This document shows, in pieces, positions 46,501 through 56,613 of a stretch of 64,000 nt of DNA. Below the pieces are notes generated by a model. It saw only the letters and a list, made by a program, of their open reading frames with translations. It was not told the DNA's origin and made no database searches. Numbering within the stretch: the first letter of the stretch is position 1; each line of letters opens with the position of its first letter. The stretch is taken from NCBI GenBank assembly GCA_000708835.1, contig DF237124.1:1-64000 (forward strand), read 5' to 3'. Position numbers and translations under genes: made by a program. This stretch comes from Klebsormidium nitens (Eukaryota > Streptophyta > Klebsormidiophyceae > Klebsormidiales > Klebsormidiaceae).

Positions 46501-47728
46501 GGGCTGAAGCGACTCTGGCAATTTGATCCCATGCACCCGTACTTAGTATGAACTTTCCTTCCAACTTTGGCCCCCTTGCCACCAAATCTTACTTGGGCAG
46601 CCTTTGTTGGGACCAATGCCACTTCGGAACGATCTCCTATTGTCAATGTACAATCCTTCGTGAGGATCAAAATTCAGGTTTATGAGAGCTCTCACCTTGA
46701 CACTAGGTACTGCAGCCGCTCCACGATATAGGCGCCGGTCGACTTTGCATCGGGCGTCTCAGGCGGCGAGCTCACTAGCTCTGCGGCTAAGGCCAAAGCT
46801 GCCGCGATTGCAATCGCCGGTGCCCCCCGCACCACCATGTCCTTGATAGCGTGCCTGGACAGGTGGCACACTGTGGTTGGTCGGGTTGCTTCTCGAGGCA
46901 AATAAAAAGATATAGGAACCAACACTACTTCTCCAAGTCTTACAAACAGGCTTGAATGCCGTCACAGTAAGTTCTGTTTACAACTTCAAAGTCAAAAGAC
47001 AAGAGCTCTCGTCCGATAAGATGATACATCTTGTGTGGAAAAGATAGATAAGAGTATAATGTTCACCACCGCGCCTGCGCCAAACCTCAATGCTTTCGAA
47101 TTTCCAAGACTCACCATGCCGCTTCTGCTGTCGGGATGTCGATGTACTCGCTCACGTGGGGAAGATGCCTCTGCAGAATATAGAATGGTTTCAAAAGAAA
47201 GAAAGAAAAACACCACCATCCCTCCAATTTGCATTGCTGCGCCCCATTGTAGACATGAGCCCCAATTCTTCGTGTTCACTCTACTAGATTTAAGTCCTAT
47301 TGAACAAAAGGAGAGAACAGTTCTACGTTGAGCTTAATATACCACCACAAGGCAGGGCACCCAGCCATTTATTGTCGTCTAAATAAATGGCTGAAGTGGC
47401 TAGATCTATAGGTTGATGTGCTTCGTTTTTCATAATGCCACCATCGGGCTACGCCATTTGCGAAGTCTTTTCTCCACCATCTCCTGCTATGGACAATCAG
47501 AGGCAAGGCCAGCATTGCAAAACAACACAGTACAGCCCACTTGCAACCAGAAGCAGACACCTGGCGGCCGCTGATAGCACTGCAAGACTTTCGCAGGCTT
47601 AAGAAATCAGAACTCGAACGTCGTCATACCTGGTCCAGAAGCTCGAGCTTGCCCCGAACATACTTGATCGCCTGGAGCACGCCATCATTCTTCTTCTCAA
47701 TATGGACGCCGAGCACTTCGCTCGCCAT
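40550..47728 (-). CDS. Methylthioribose-1-phosphate isomerase / methylthioribose kinase fusion
   Basis: The gene joins two consecutive steps of the methionine salvage (Yang) cycle: phosphorylation of 5-methylthioribose, then isomerisation to methylthioribulose-1-phosphate. Twelve exons chain in phase to 818 residues: 47728-47630, 47170-47115, 46854-46696, 46103-45858, 45417-45041, 44683-44547, 44097-43678, 43075-42836, 42466-42260, 41831-41631, 41336-41191 and 40718-40550. The isomerase (about 1-380) has [29 protein letters not shown], the catalytic Cys in THCNTGSLATA, the Asp in [19 protein letters not shown], and [13 protein letters not shown]. The kinase (about 403-818) has [38 protein letters not shown], the catalytic loop [29 protein letters not shown] and [15 protein letters not shown]. 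Exon 44097-43678 encodes both the isomerase C-terminus ([20 protein letters not shown]) and the kinase N-terminus, with a short Pro/Ala linker. The fusion therefore does not depend on joining two predicted genes. Confidence 0.92.
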
Positions 47729-48303
47729 GGCTTGGCCACAACAGAGTCAGATTGACGGCGCCAACGAAATGTTCTGAGCTCTCCGCTCCACTTGCTCAGA
47801 ATGCTTGATCCAGCATCAAAAATCTCACCCCAATCCTGACGAATCAGTGCAATGGTCCCGACCTCCCGGATCAAGCAATGCTGCCACCGTCTTGGCAGCT
47901 GATGGCGAAGAGGCTTCACAAAGAAAATATGTGTTCATTGAACCAAGCCATTGGCGTGGAACCTCAGCCTTCCAAGTTCAAGTTTAGGGTTTCAAAGGGT
48001 CGTCTTGCAACCACCATTACCGAGCGGTAAACGTTTGAAACTAGAGCGAAAGGAGTCGACGTCGCCGAATCTCTTATCCTGTCGGAGGAATCCGATCTGC
48101 AGCAGTCACAGAGAGGGGGCCCAAGAAGAGCAGAAGAGCCGCTCGTGGAGGACGCCTTCGGTCTGCAAAGGGTAGGTAGAGAGGCCTTCTTCATCTGTAG
48201 GAAAGGTCTCCCCCTGAGCAGGTTAGAAGCAGGCGACGTGCTCAACAGGGGGTTTGGGGGCTTCACGGGGGCATAGGGCCCGAGGGCCCCGGAGAAAGCA
48301 AGG
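47729..48303. promoter_or_regulatory. Shared divergent promoter region of the isomerase-kinase and bHLH genes
   Basis: 575 bp separate the two start codons. No upstream exon was recognised for either gene. No specific cis-element can be assigned by eye. Co-regulation is a hypothesis based on position and known biology. Confidence 0.5.
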
Positions 48304-50770
48304 ATGCAGGATACGGCAGGAGATATGTTCATGGGTGCCTGGATGGACCCTAGCCTGATGACGCCAGAGCCGCTCCTGACAGGAGACCAGAACGCTGCGT
48401 GCCAGTGGCAGTGGCCCGCTTTTGAGAAGACAGAGGAGAGGTAAGGCTTTCACAAGGAAACGCTAAGTCTTGTGGTTATGACTAGATTTCTGTCGGACAT
48501 GAACAATATGATGACGGCGCGGCGCTTAGTCACTTCTTGTTCTGCTTGCTTGACTTACCAGATCTGTGGGCTCTTCTTCCAGAAAGCTGCCCCAGTATCC
48601 ATTTGCATCAGTTACATTCCATAGCAAGATGCCTTTTCCATCATCAGGTTGCATAATTTGCCAATTAAACGTGCCCTGGAATTGTTGTCAGCCAGCACTG
48701 AATTCTGGACAGGGGCTCGACAGACCTGCGAGCTGCGGAATATTATCTAGCATAATTATTGGGCCATCCCCGTAGGCCCAGCCATTATCTGTTAGAGTAC
48801 CATGTTCTGTCAACATTGTGGGCCTTCTGAGCTCCATGGCTTGCATTCTGACTCAGCTTTCAGCAATTTCTAAGGTGTGCAGTGCCCTCGGTTCTTTATG
48901 CTTTTGTTCCTTCTTGATGGCTGGTCTCAATCATGACTGCCATTGAGTAGTGCATCTACTGCCCAGATTCGACGGAAAGGAGGTTGGGGAATGTAGATTT
49001 TGCCGGGGGCAGAGGCCTTAGGCTTTGTGCCCAATGCCCTGTAGCGGAAGATTCCAGTTTGGGTAGCCGCCGACGATGTCGAATGCCTGCCCTTTCCTGC
49101 TCATGTGGCATGAAGCAGAGGTAGAGACTGAGGACAAGTTTGCAGAGAGCTGACAGTCGAATAAGCACGCAGCATGTGCCAGACCTCTTGTCGCCATACC
49201 TGGAACATCAGCAGAATGAGCAACATGTGAATTTTGCAGTGGACAAAGCGAGAAGGGCCCTTCATGCAAGAAGTCGGGCAGCAGAAAGAGGTGAGTGACT
49301 CGGTGGACCAGCTCGTCACCATGGGAGTACGGAGACTAGCTTTTTGACAAAGGCAACAGCATGCTTTGTGGAGCTCCGGTTGCGAAGCAGCAAAGCAGCC
49401 CCCTGAATTGAAGAGGTTTGGGGGGACTGAGCCATATTGGGTAGCCTACCCTATGTAAAAGGGACCAATGCAAAGGCGAAGAGTAGCATAACCCTAGGAC
49501 GCCTCAAGGAAGCCACCAAGGCAAGGATGCCCTTAGAGCATAGGGTAGGTTCTCAGCAATGCTGCAGTCCCGAACTTGCTCTCTGTCAACTGGGAGCTGT
49601 TAGCATTATTGAACCATAGACGGCATCCCCGAGTTAGCAACGTCATTAATTGTAGGGAGTTGCAGAGTTTGACAGCCTTCATTCTCAGAGCAACCATAAG
49701 CAAGCTTGAGGCAAGCAATGCTGGATTTGAGTGCTCCACCTTCGCTCCATATCCTAACCTGAGCACCTGCGGTTCTAGTCGGAAGCATTTGATTGTGCGT
49801 TGTGCTTTGAGCGGCGTTAATCAGAGTGGTTAAATTGCATGTCCTGCTGCTTGCAGGCAAAGAGGGGAGCAGTCAGTGGCTGCTGCAGACAAGGCTGACC
49901 GGGAAAGGGAGCGCCGCAACCGGCTGCACGCAAAGTTCATGGAGTTGAGCCAGCTGCTAGACCCGGGGAGGCCACCCAAGACGGACAAGTCCACCATCCT
50001 CACAGATGCGGTCCGCGTTATCGGACAGCTGCGGAACGAGGCGGAGCAGCTCAAGGAGTCCAACACCCAGCTTAGGAGCAGCATCAAGGACCTAAAGGTA
50101 GGCGGTGCTTTTGTTCCGCTGCTGGAATGCTCCATGCGAGAGTGCTCTGCTCGATTGCTGCTGCTCTGTGGTATGTTGTCCTGGAGGCGGCACCGAATCG
50201 ACCGTCTGGTCCAGAAGCAGGCACCAAGTATTGAGCATTTTGGGAACTTGTATTGCTGGTCGAGGGTTTGTATTTGGTAGGGTTTGCATGCAATATGTCC
50301 ATGACTAGACTATGTTCTGCGGAGCGGAAGGGTATTTTCCAAGAACACTGTGCTGACCCAAGTGTTGCCAGCATTGTGGATACCTCAGGCTCAATGGTTG
50401 CTCCTCGCTTGCTTCGAGTCTGTTGAGCTCTGACATGCTCTATTGCAAGCTTGGGAGAAAGTTCTTTTCGTCACAGGAAGCTAACGTTCATGTTTGTTGT
50501 CTATTCCAGGTTGAGAAGAATGAGTTGCGCGAGGAGAAGGTCCGCCTCAAGAACGACAAGGACCGGCTAGACTTGCAGGTCAAGACCATGATGCCGCCCA
50601 GCTTCGGCCTGCCCCAGGCAGCAATGGCAGCCGCATTCGCTGCTCAGCAGCAGCATAAGCTGCAGGCGCCGGGCCAGGCAGCTATGGGCAACTTTGGCAT
50701 GTGGCAGTTCCTTCCCCCACAAGTACTGGACACGTCTCAGGACCATGTGCTGAGGCCGCCGGCTGCTTAG
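48304..50770 (+). CDS. bHLH transcription factor, subgroup IVc (ILR3-like)
   Basis: Subgroup IVc factors (ILR3/bHLH105, bHLH34, 104 and 115 in Arabidopsis) control iron-deficiency responses in the nucleus. Exons are 48304-48440, 49857-50097 and 50510-50770, phase-consistent, giving 212 residues. The first exon encodes an acidic, aromatic N-terminus (MGAWMDPSLM; CQWQWPAFEKTEER). The bHLH lies in exon 2: basic region ADRERERRNRLHAKFMEL, the loop PGRPPKTDKSTILTDAVRV typical of IVc, then helix 2 leading into a zipper (LRNEAEQLKESNTQL) that continues in exon 3 (EKNELREEKVRLKNDKDRL). The C-terminus FLPPQVLDTSQDHVLRPPAA is the family's signature ending. Position 5 of the basic region is not His, as is usual in this subgroup. 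The 1.4-kb first intron could hide an alternative exon. Confidence 0.9.
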
Positions 50771-51822
50771 AGCCGAGGAATGTTGTGTCAAGAGTCGCGG
50801 GAGGAGAGCAGAGGTGGCACTGGTCAGCCACCTTTTGTTTTGTATTTTAGGGCGGTATTTCTGAGGTGGTGCCAGGGCCACATTTTTCGGACGAGAATTT
50901 GTAGCCATCTGTTACAGTGTTGGTCCTTAATAAATGGACCTCGCTTGTGCAAGTCTTTGTTGCCAGATCAAAACGCTGCAGATGATTGCATCGTTTATGA
51001 CTGCGTGCACCTGATCATTCTGCACTAGGCTCTATGAGCGCTCCTGTTTTGTAATCGCCTGGGTCGGCATGCGTGGAAGGTACTTTCAGGAACTTAATGA
51101 TTACAAAGAAATCATGCAAGGAATACTGCAGCCTGCTTGGTGCGAGCTTGCGGGCTGGGCAGGGCTCATTTGCATGTGCAATGTGTGCATGGCCAGTTGC
51201 TTTTGGATGCACATTGCAAGTCAAAAATCAACAACGGCGAATGTGTCACCGTTCACATAAAGTATGTGCTGGAGCACATGCACCATTGCATGAGTGTAGC
51301 TGAAAGAGCAGCTATACATAAGCCTGTAGCTAGGCGCAATACATGCTACTACATGAAAGCGGAAAGGGTATGATGCAGATGGCTGAGTCATCGTCATGCA
51401 CATCAGAAACGGCTGAATGAGCAAATTTTGTGTGCGTAGTGCGATACACAGAGAAATCTTTTCATTTAATTGCGCAAGCTGGAGTCGAGTCGACTGCAAG
51501 CAGGTTGAACAGTTTCGGTACACAAATGCTCTCCCCATAAATAAGATAGCCTAGTTTACAAAGGCTGTGCATTGACCAATGTCAAGGCTTTAATTACGGT
51601 CAGGCTAAGCGAGCAATTTTGTTATGCAGCGGACTTTGGCGGGGGCTTGCTAGCAAGAATGTTGCTTGTATGCAAGGATCACTCCGGCAACTATTTACTT
51701 ACACAGCGAACAATGAAGACCTTGCTCATCTGCATCTCAGCAGGGAGATGGAGGCAAGGAAAGAATTAACAATCATGAAACCTTGACCAGCTTACTGGAC
51801 ATTTTAACGGACCAGGAAGCAC
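50771..51822. other. Convergent intergenic region
   Basis: Lies between the bHLH gene (+) and the thioesterase gene (-). It is CATG/TGCA-rich around 51070-51300, with no coding or RNA gene recognised. An ATAAATG string near 50928 may be part of the bHLH polyadenylation region. Confidence 0.4.
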
Positions 51823-54800
51823 TTATGCAGGCGGCAAATGTTCCAGCAACCACGCCCTGATGTCAGCCACTTCTTCGGGACTAACGCTATGGCCCACCCT
51901 GCACAACAAACCCCCCACAACGATCAATGATAACGATCAATGACACGTATCTTGGCAAGCCTCATGAAACCATTGGTTGATACAAAAGTTGCTCTTCGAG
52001 CCTTGCAATAATGAGCGTGTGCCCTGGATCTTTCAAACAATCCTTCATGTAGTTAGAAAGGGACGGAGTGCAAAGGAGGAGCATTCAACTGTGCATAATA
52101 AGATCCAACACATATGTATCCGCTTCCAGACATTGCCAAGGGCGGGCGACCTGCAGACCTGAAAAGAAAAGCTCTGGAGGTCCCTGCAGTATAGCAGACT
52201 CCATAACATCAGCTTTCAATCTCGGCTCGCTCGTTGGAAGTGGCGACACGCCTGCACCAACAAGAGCGGCCACAAAGCAAGCACAACAGGGATCCCCGAG
52301 CAGATCGCTCACCCGTTGTATGCATTGAACTTCGTCTTCGAGAAGCCGAGCGGCCCCTTCAAGGTTTCCGCCGTCAGCTTTCCGAACTGAAAGTTGACGA
52401 CCGGGTCGACTGCAAGGGAGTGTTGCAAGGTGCTGGTGAGATACGCCGTTGCAAAACCGAAAAAGCATGTCCAGCTTGCTTACGGGAGCGAAGTTGCAAC
52501 CGCCATCACCTTTCAACTCTGTTTTAACGATTAGGGCAGGGTTGGGTTTGATCGCGTTGAGCCTATAGAATTCGCGAGGCGGGAAGCTAGACAAGATTCG
52601 AGGAGCATCCGTTCCTCAAATCAATTGCTGCGAAGCTTGAGTGGCATGAGAAAATTAGAGTCCTCGCAGTTGGAAACAATCATTTATCGCGACTCCGCCT
52701 CTTTCGACAAGAGCTGTCAGTGAAGGAAGGTGCTTCTTAAGTAGGTCAGAGAAAAATCATAACAGGCTATAACTTTGATACCATTGGATCCAGAGCAGCG
52801 ACGAAGACCCCAGCCTTTCCGGGCAGACAATTTATAGTAGAAAACGGAACCGGAAGAACCAGCTTATTAAACACGAGAGCCGGATCCGCCCCGTCTCACC
52901 TGTGCCGTGGCAGTGCAGTATAGGTAGGCGGCCGGCTCTTTCAAGTGCGCCGGCATCAAGGTTTCGTCGCCCCTTCGCCAAGACACTGCAGCCACGGCAA
53001 AAAAATGTCAGTAACAGAAAAGACCATCGCAAAAATACAGCAAGATATCGCAAAGGCCGGAACGTGTTGAGCTCCCTTCAACACACAACGAACAAAGCGA
53101 GATTAAGTCGGTGACTGGCGCTTTCACAAGCGCGTGCCCGATCGTAGGTCAAAACGCAGTTTAACAGGCTCAGAGCAGGCCAAGGGTTTTGCCACGGCAT
53201 AAACAACTTAAAGCTGACTCCAAAGGCCACATGTTTTCAGCATAAGGCCTTTCATTTTCTCAGCATAAGCCGTCGTAGGGATCCAAGCGGAAGTGGACAA
53301 TCGAACGAGGTCAACGATAGGAATCTAAAACTCAACCAAGTGGCTTCTCGAAGAGACCTACTCTGATCCTGAGAGCCAGCCACTGATGCAGGCCGCCGCT
53401 GTCAGGGGCACGCTTGGCGCCGGCTTGCCGTCCAGGTATTTGCCGTAGGTAAGGGAGGTGGCCACGTGGAGGGCCAGGGAGCCCCCCTGACTGAACCCGC
53501 CCACTGCATAACGGACGGGGGACTCCGGGCCTGCACCGTCAACAAAGATAATTGGTTAATGGCCCTAAATGAATCAAGATAAAACCTAGATGATGAAAAT
53601 GTGGATGCAACCATATGCGACAGGCGACTTGACTGGGGCAGAGACGGCTCCAGAATGAGGCGCCCGTGCCGCCGGTTTTTCTGCAAGAGTCGCAAGTTGC
53701 AGAACACGAATCCTACGCGCACAGGCCACCCCTCAAAAAGAACCTTTTGGTTGCGACAGACCCATGAGCGGCCTTTCCACATGAACTGGGCCCCAGACTG
53801 CTTCGAGCCCCAAGAGCCGCGCATGAAAAGGCCTTTCTGTGTTTGGGCGGCCAAAGAAACGATCCAATCGAAAGACGGATATCAGAATAGGGATTCCGGT
53901 CACTTGAGCTAGCGCACCTACCTGCTTTAGCTTTCTCTTTTGCCAAGATGGAGATGACGTGAGCCGCCGCACGGTCCAGCCCTGGCACGTCTTCCTTGGT
54001 GGAAGGGCCGAGGCCCAGCACGTCAAACCCTGTCACGACGAAAGAGACGCTCTCAAATAGCTGGGCGTATCACGTTTCCACTGTCTGCAAGCTGAGAGCC
54101 TTCGAACAGAGCGAGTTGAACGATAGAAGCTTAGGGTGTAACGGGGGTGACATGACTATAACTGACACTGGGTGAGTAAGCCCGAGGCTAACGAGATGCG
54201 AGGCAGCTTCGAATCAAAGTGTTGACTTTGGAGAAGATTGCGTGTTGGGAAAGCCGAAAGATCTAGTCAGAAATCCATACGAGGACACAAGGAGGCAACT
54301 TGGGACGAGATTTGAACTAGGTGTCCACTGAGAAGTTGCACAGCTTTACAGTCAAAAACTTGATGTTAGGTACCCTTGCTCATTAAAAGAGCGTGCTTCG
54401 TAAGGCAGAATGAGACCCGACTCGAAACATGGTCAGCCAACACTGACGTCTAGACATCGTCTACTCATTTGGACAATGAAGCATCGAGGAGAAGAGGTTG
54501 GAAAGAGACTCACAGCCATTCATGGGAAAGCCACCGTTGATTGTGATGGGTCGCGACTCTGCCGATGGAAGGATGAACTTTATCTGTAAAACCAAGCAGG
54601 TTTTCAAGAAACAGTGAGAGAAGAAAGAGATTGACAAGCTGTCGTTTCTGAAGAGAAGATAGTAACACATTCCCTAAGTTACGGAAGGCCAAAGCGAAGA
54701 GAGGACCAGCAGGATAAAGTAGGTCAGATTATGACTCTGAGATTCTAGTTCCACAGCTGGCAGCATCAAGACAAAGCTGGAAAACGCTTTGACTGAAGCG

Positions 54801-55628
54801 AGATACTCACATGCCTCAGGCCAAACGCCGGAACAATGTCTGCCCACCTGTGATACAAAACCAAGTAAGAACAGCACAAACATGTGGTGGATTAGTGGCC
54901 CCAACGTCTGACAGAGCAGAACACAGCTTTCCGGCCAGCTTTTGAGGAGCACAGCTCGTGCTTCAACCCTTCAATCAACGGTCCAGAGCTTCAGTTGAAT
55001 TGAAGTCAACCCTCGATCCCTGGGGTTGTAGCCAAGGGGCTCGCAAGGGTTGGATAGGAGTCCGAGTTCTCCTCCATCTGTTTTGAGAGGCTACCCTGAG
55101 CCAAAGCTGAATCCTCGGAAAACCAGTGCATCCAACGCATGATCTGCTGAGATTGGTGACGGCAAAGGGGATTCAATGGCAGGGGGGGCTCACCCTCGGC
55201 CAGAGTCTCCCAGTCCATGCAAGAAGACCACAGTGGCGGTGTGCTTCTCAGTTGGTTCAATCACTATGTCACCAAGAGCAGGTCGCCCTGCAACACAACC
55301 GCTTGATTGTTGTGACCATCAGCTCATGACCACCCCAAAAGGTGAGCCTGTCCGATTGAATCGGTGATGGACATGGCTCAACTAGTTGTACAGAATCAGT
55401 CAGCTTGATAGAGTCCCAGTACCTCTATGCAATCCCCGACGTTCTTACAAATCCTGCATGATTCAAATCAGTGCGTTCTTTGGCTAGATGAGTTGCCGGG
55501 ATGAGAACAGGGCCCGTACCACTTTTCCATCAAAACTCTGGGATGCATGTGAAGGTCACTTATGATATTTTAGTCACTGCGGAATACTTACATGGTGGCG
55601 ACACTTCAACGACTGGTGCTGCGCTCAT
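51823..55628 (-). CDS. Acyl-protein thioesterase / lysophospholipase-like alpha/beta hydrolase
   Basis: The family (APT1/APT2, LYPLA) removes palmitate from proteins or acyl chains from lysophospholipids in the cytosol. Nine exons chain in phase to 257 residues: 55628-55592, 55287-55194, 54847-54811, 54583-54514, 54029-53922, 53530-53362, 52985-52900, 52409-52313 and 51898-51823. Landmarks in order are TVVFLHGLGDSGRGWADIVP, IKFILPSAESRPITINGG, WFDVLGLGPSTKED, and the nucleophile elbow AVGGFSQGGSLAL. These are followed by CISGWLSGS, LPILHCHGTVDPVVNFQFG with the catalytic Asp, and GHSVSPEEVADIRAWLLEHL with the catalytic His. Between the Trp-Leu and HCHG motifs the segment VLAKGRRNLDAGALERAGR is more basic than usual. 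The frame remains open upstream of 55628 to an ATG at 55991, which would add 121 residues rich in Ser, Arg, Gly and Ala. The shorter start is preferred because it gives the usual family length. Confidence 0.9.
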
Positions 55629-56613
55629 CGCGTTTGCTTGAACGGGTGGGAGTTTTCTTCCTGATGGAAGAACTGTTACGAGTCCTCGCCCCAGCTGGGC
55701 AGCGCCGCCAAAGAAGGAACAGCGGCGTGACAGCATGCAACGAGTTTGACTGTGCCAACTAGGACGTTTAAGGCGTTGTGACGGACAACCTCCACCAATT
55801 GTGGAAGAAGCAAGTGGACTGTTGGTGGTGTCAATCAATGAAGGCTGCGAGCTCCAGCTTGGAAAGCGGGCATGCGGCTCGCGGAGCCGACTGTGCTGTT
55901 GGTTGCCAGGCGCCCCTGTCAAGAAACTTTGTCCAGATGCTGCAACCTGGGCACTGCTCATACAGCTTCCCACCGTTTGAGCAAGGGCCATCTGCTGCAG
56001 GTGTGGTCGCTTCTGACCAACCGTGAAACCAACCCTCTAGGCGCTAGCTGCTATAGATCTTCTTCACAACAGGCGCCCACAGTGACGTCGGAGAACGTTT
56101 GGAGGCCTCAACTGTGACTCAATTGTGCTCACAGTGTGAGCACCTTGTGCCAGCTGCAAGATGTGTACTGCTGGCTGCTGCCTCCTCGGCCGACATGCTG
56201 GAAACTAGCTACGGGTGCGTTTTTCGGCCGGCAACGAAGGCCTTTGAAACTCAGCATCCATCCAACGGCTGCAGATCGATGTAGATTGCATAGAAGCTAT
56301 TGAACGGCTATCACCGTCCGAAGCAAAGCGCCGGGATCCAAAAGGTACAACCTGGACCGTCCAAATTGTGTCAATGCCCACGTGCTGAGTGGAAAATATC
56401 GAGACTGGACAGACTGCTCATGACTCATGAGGAGGCCGAAGCAAAGAAGGAAGGAAGACATCACTCACATTCTCCAACCAAGCTGGAGATTCTCCAAGTT
56501 CCACAACCACCTCCCTTCTTCGACTTTTGACATTGTCGCTGTCTAGTAGCAAAGGACATTCCCCATCTCAGGCGCCAGCTGCTCGCAACAGCGTTCAGTA
56601 CAATTCATTCAAA
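55629..56613. promoter_or_regulatory. Divergent intergenic region between thioesterase and aldolase genes
   Basis: 985 bp separate the two start codons. The minus-strand frame 55991-55629 may be an N-terminal extension of the thioesterase. The rest shows no coding signal. Confidence 0.4.
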
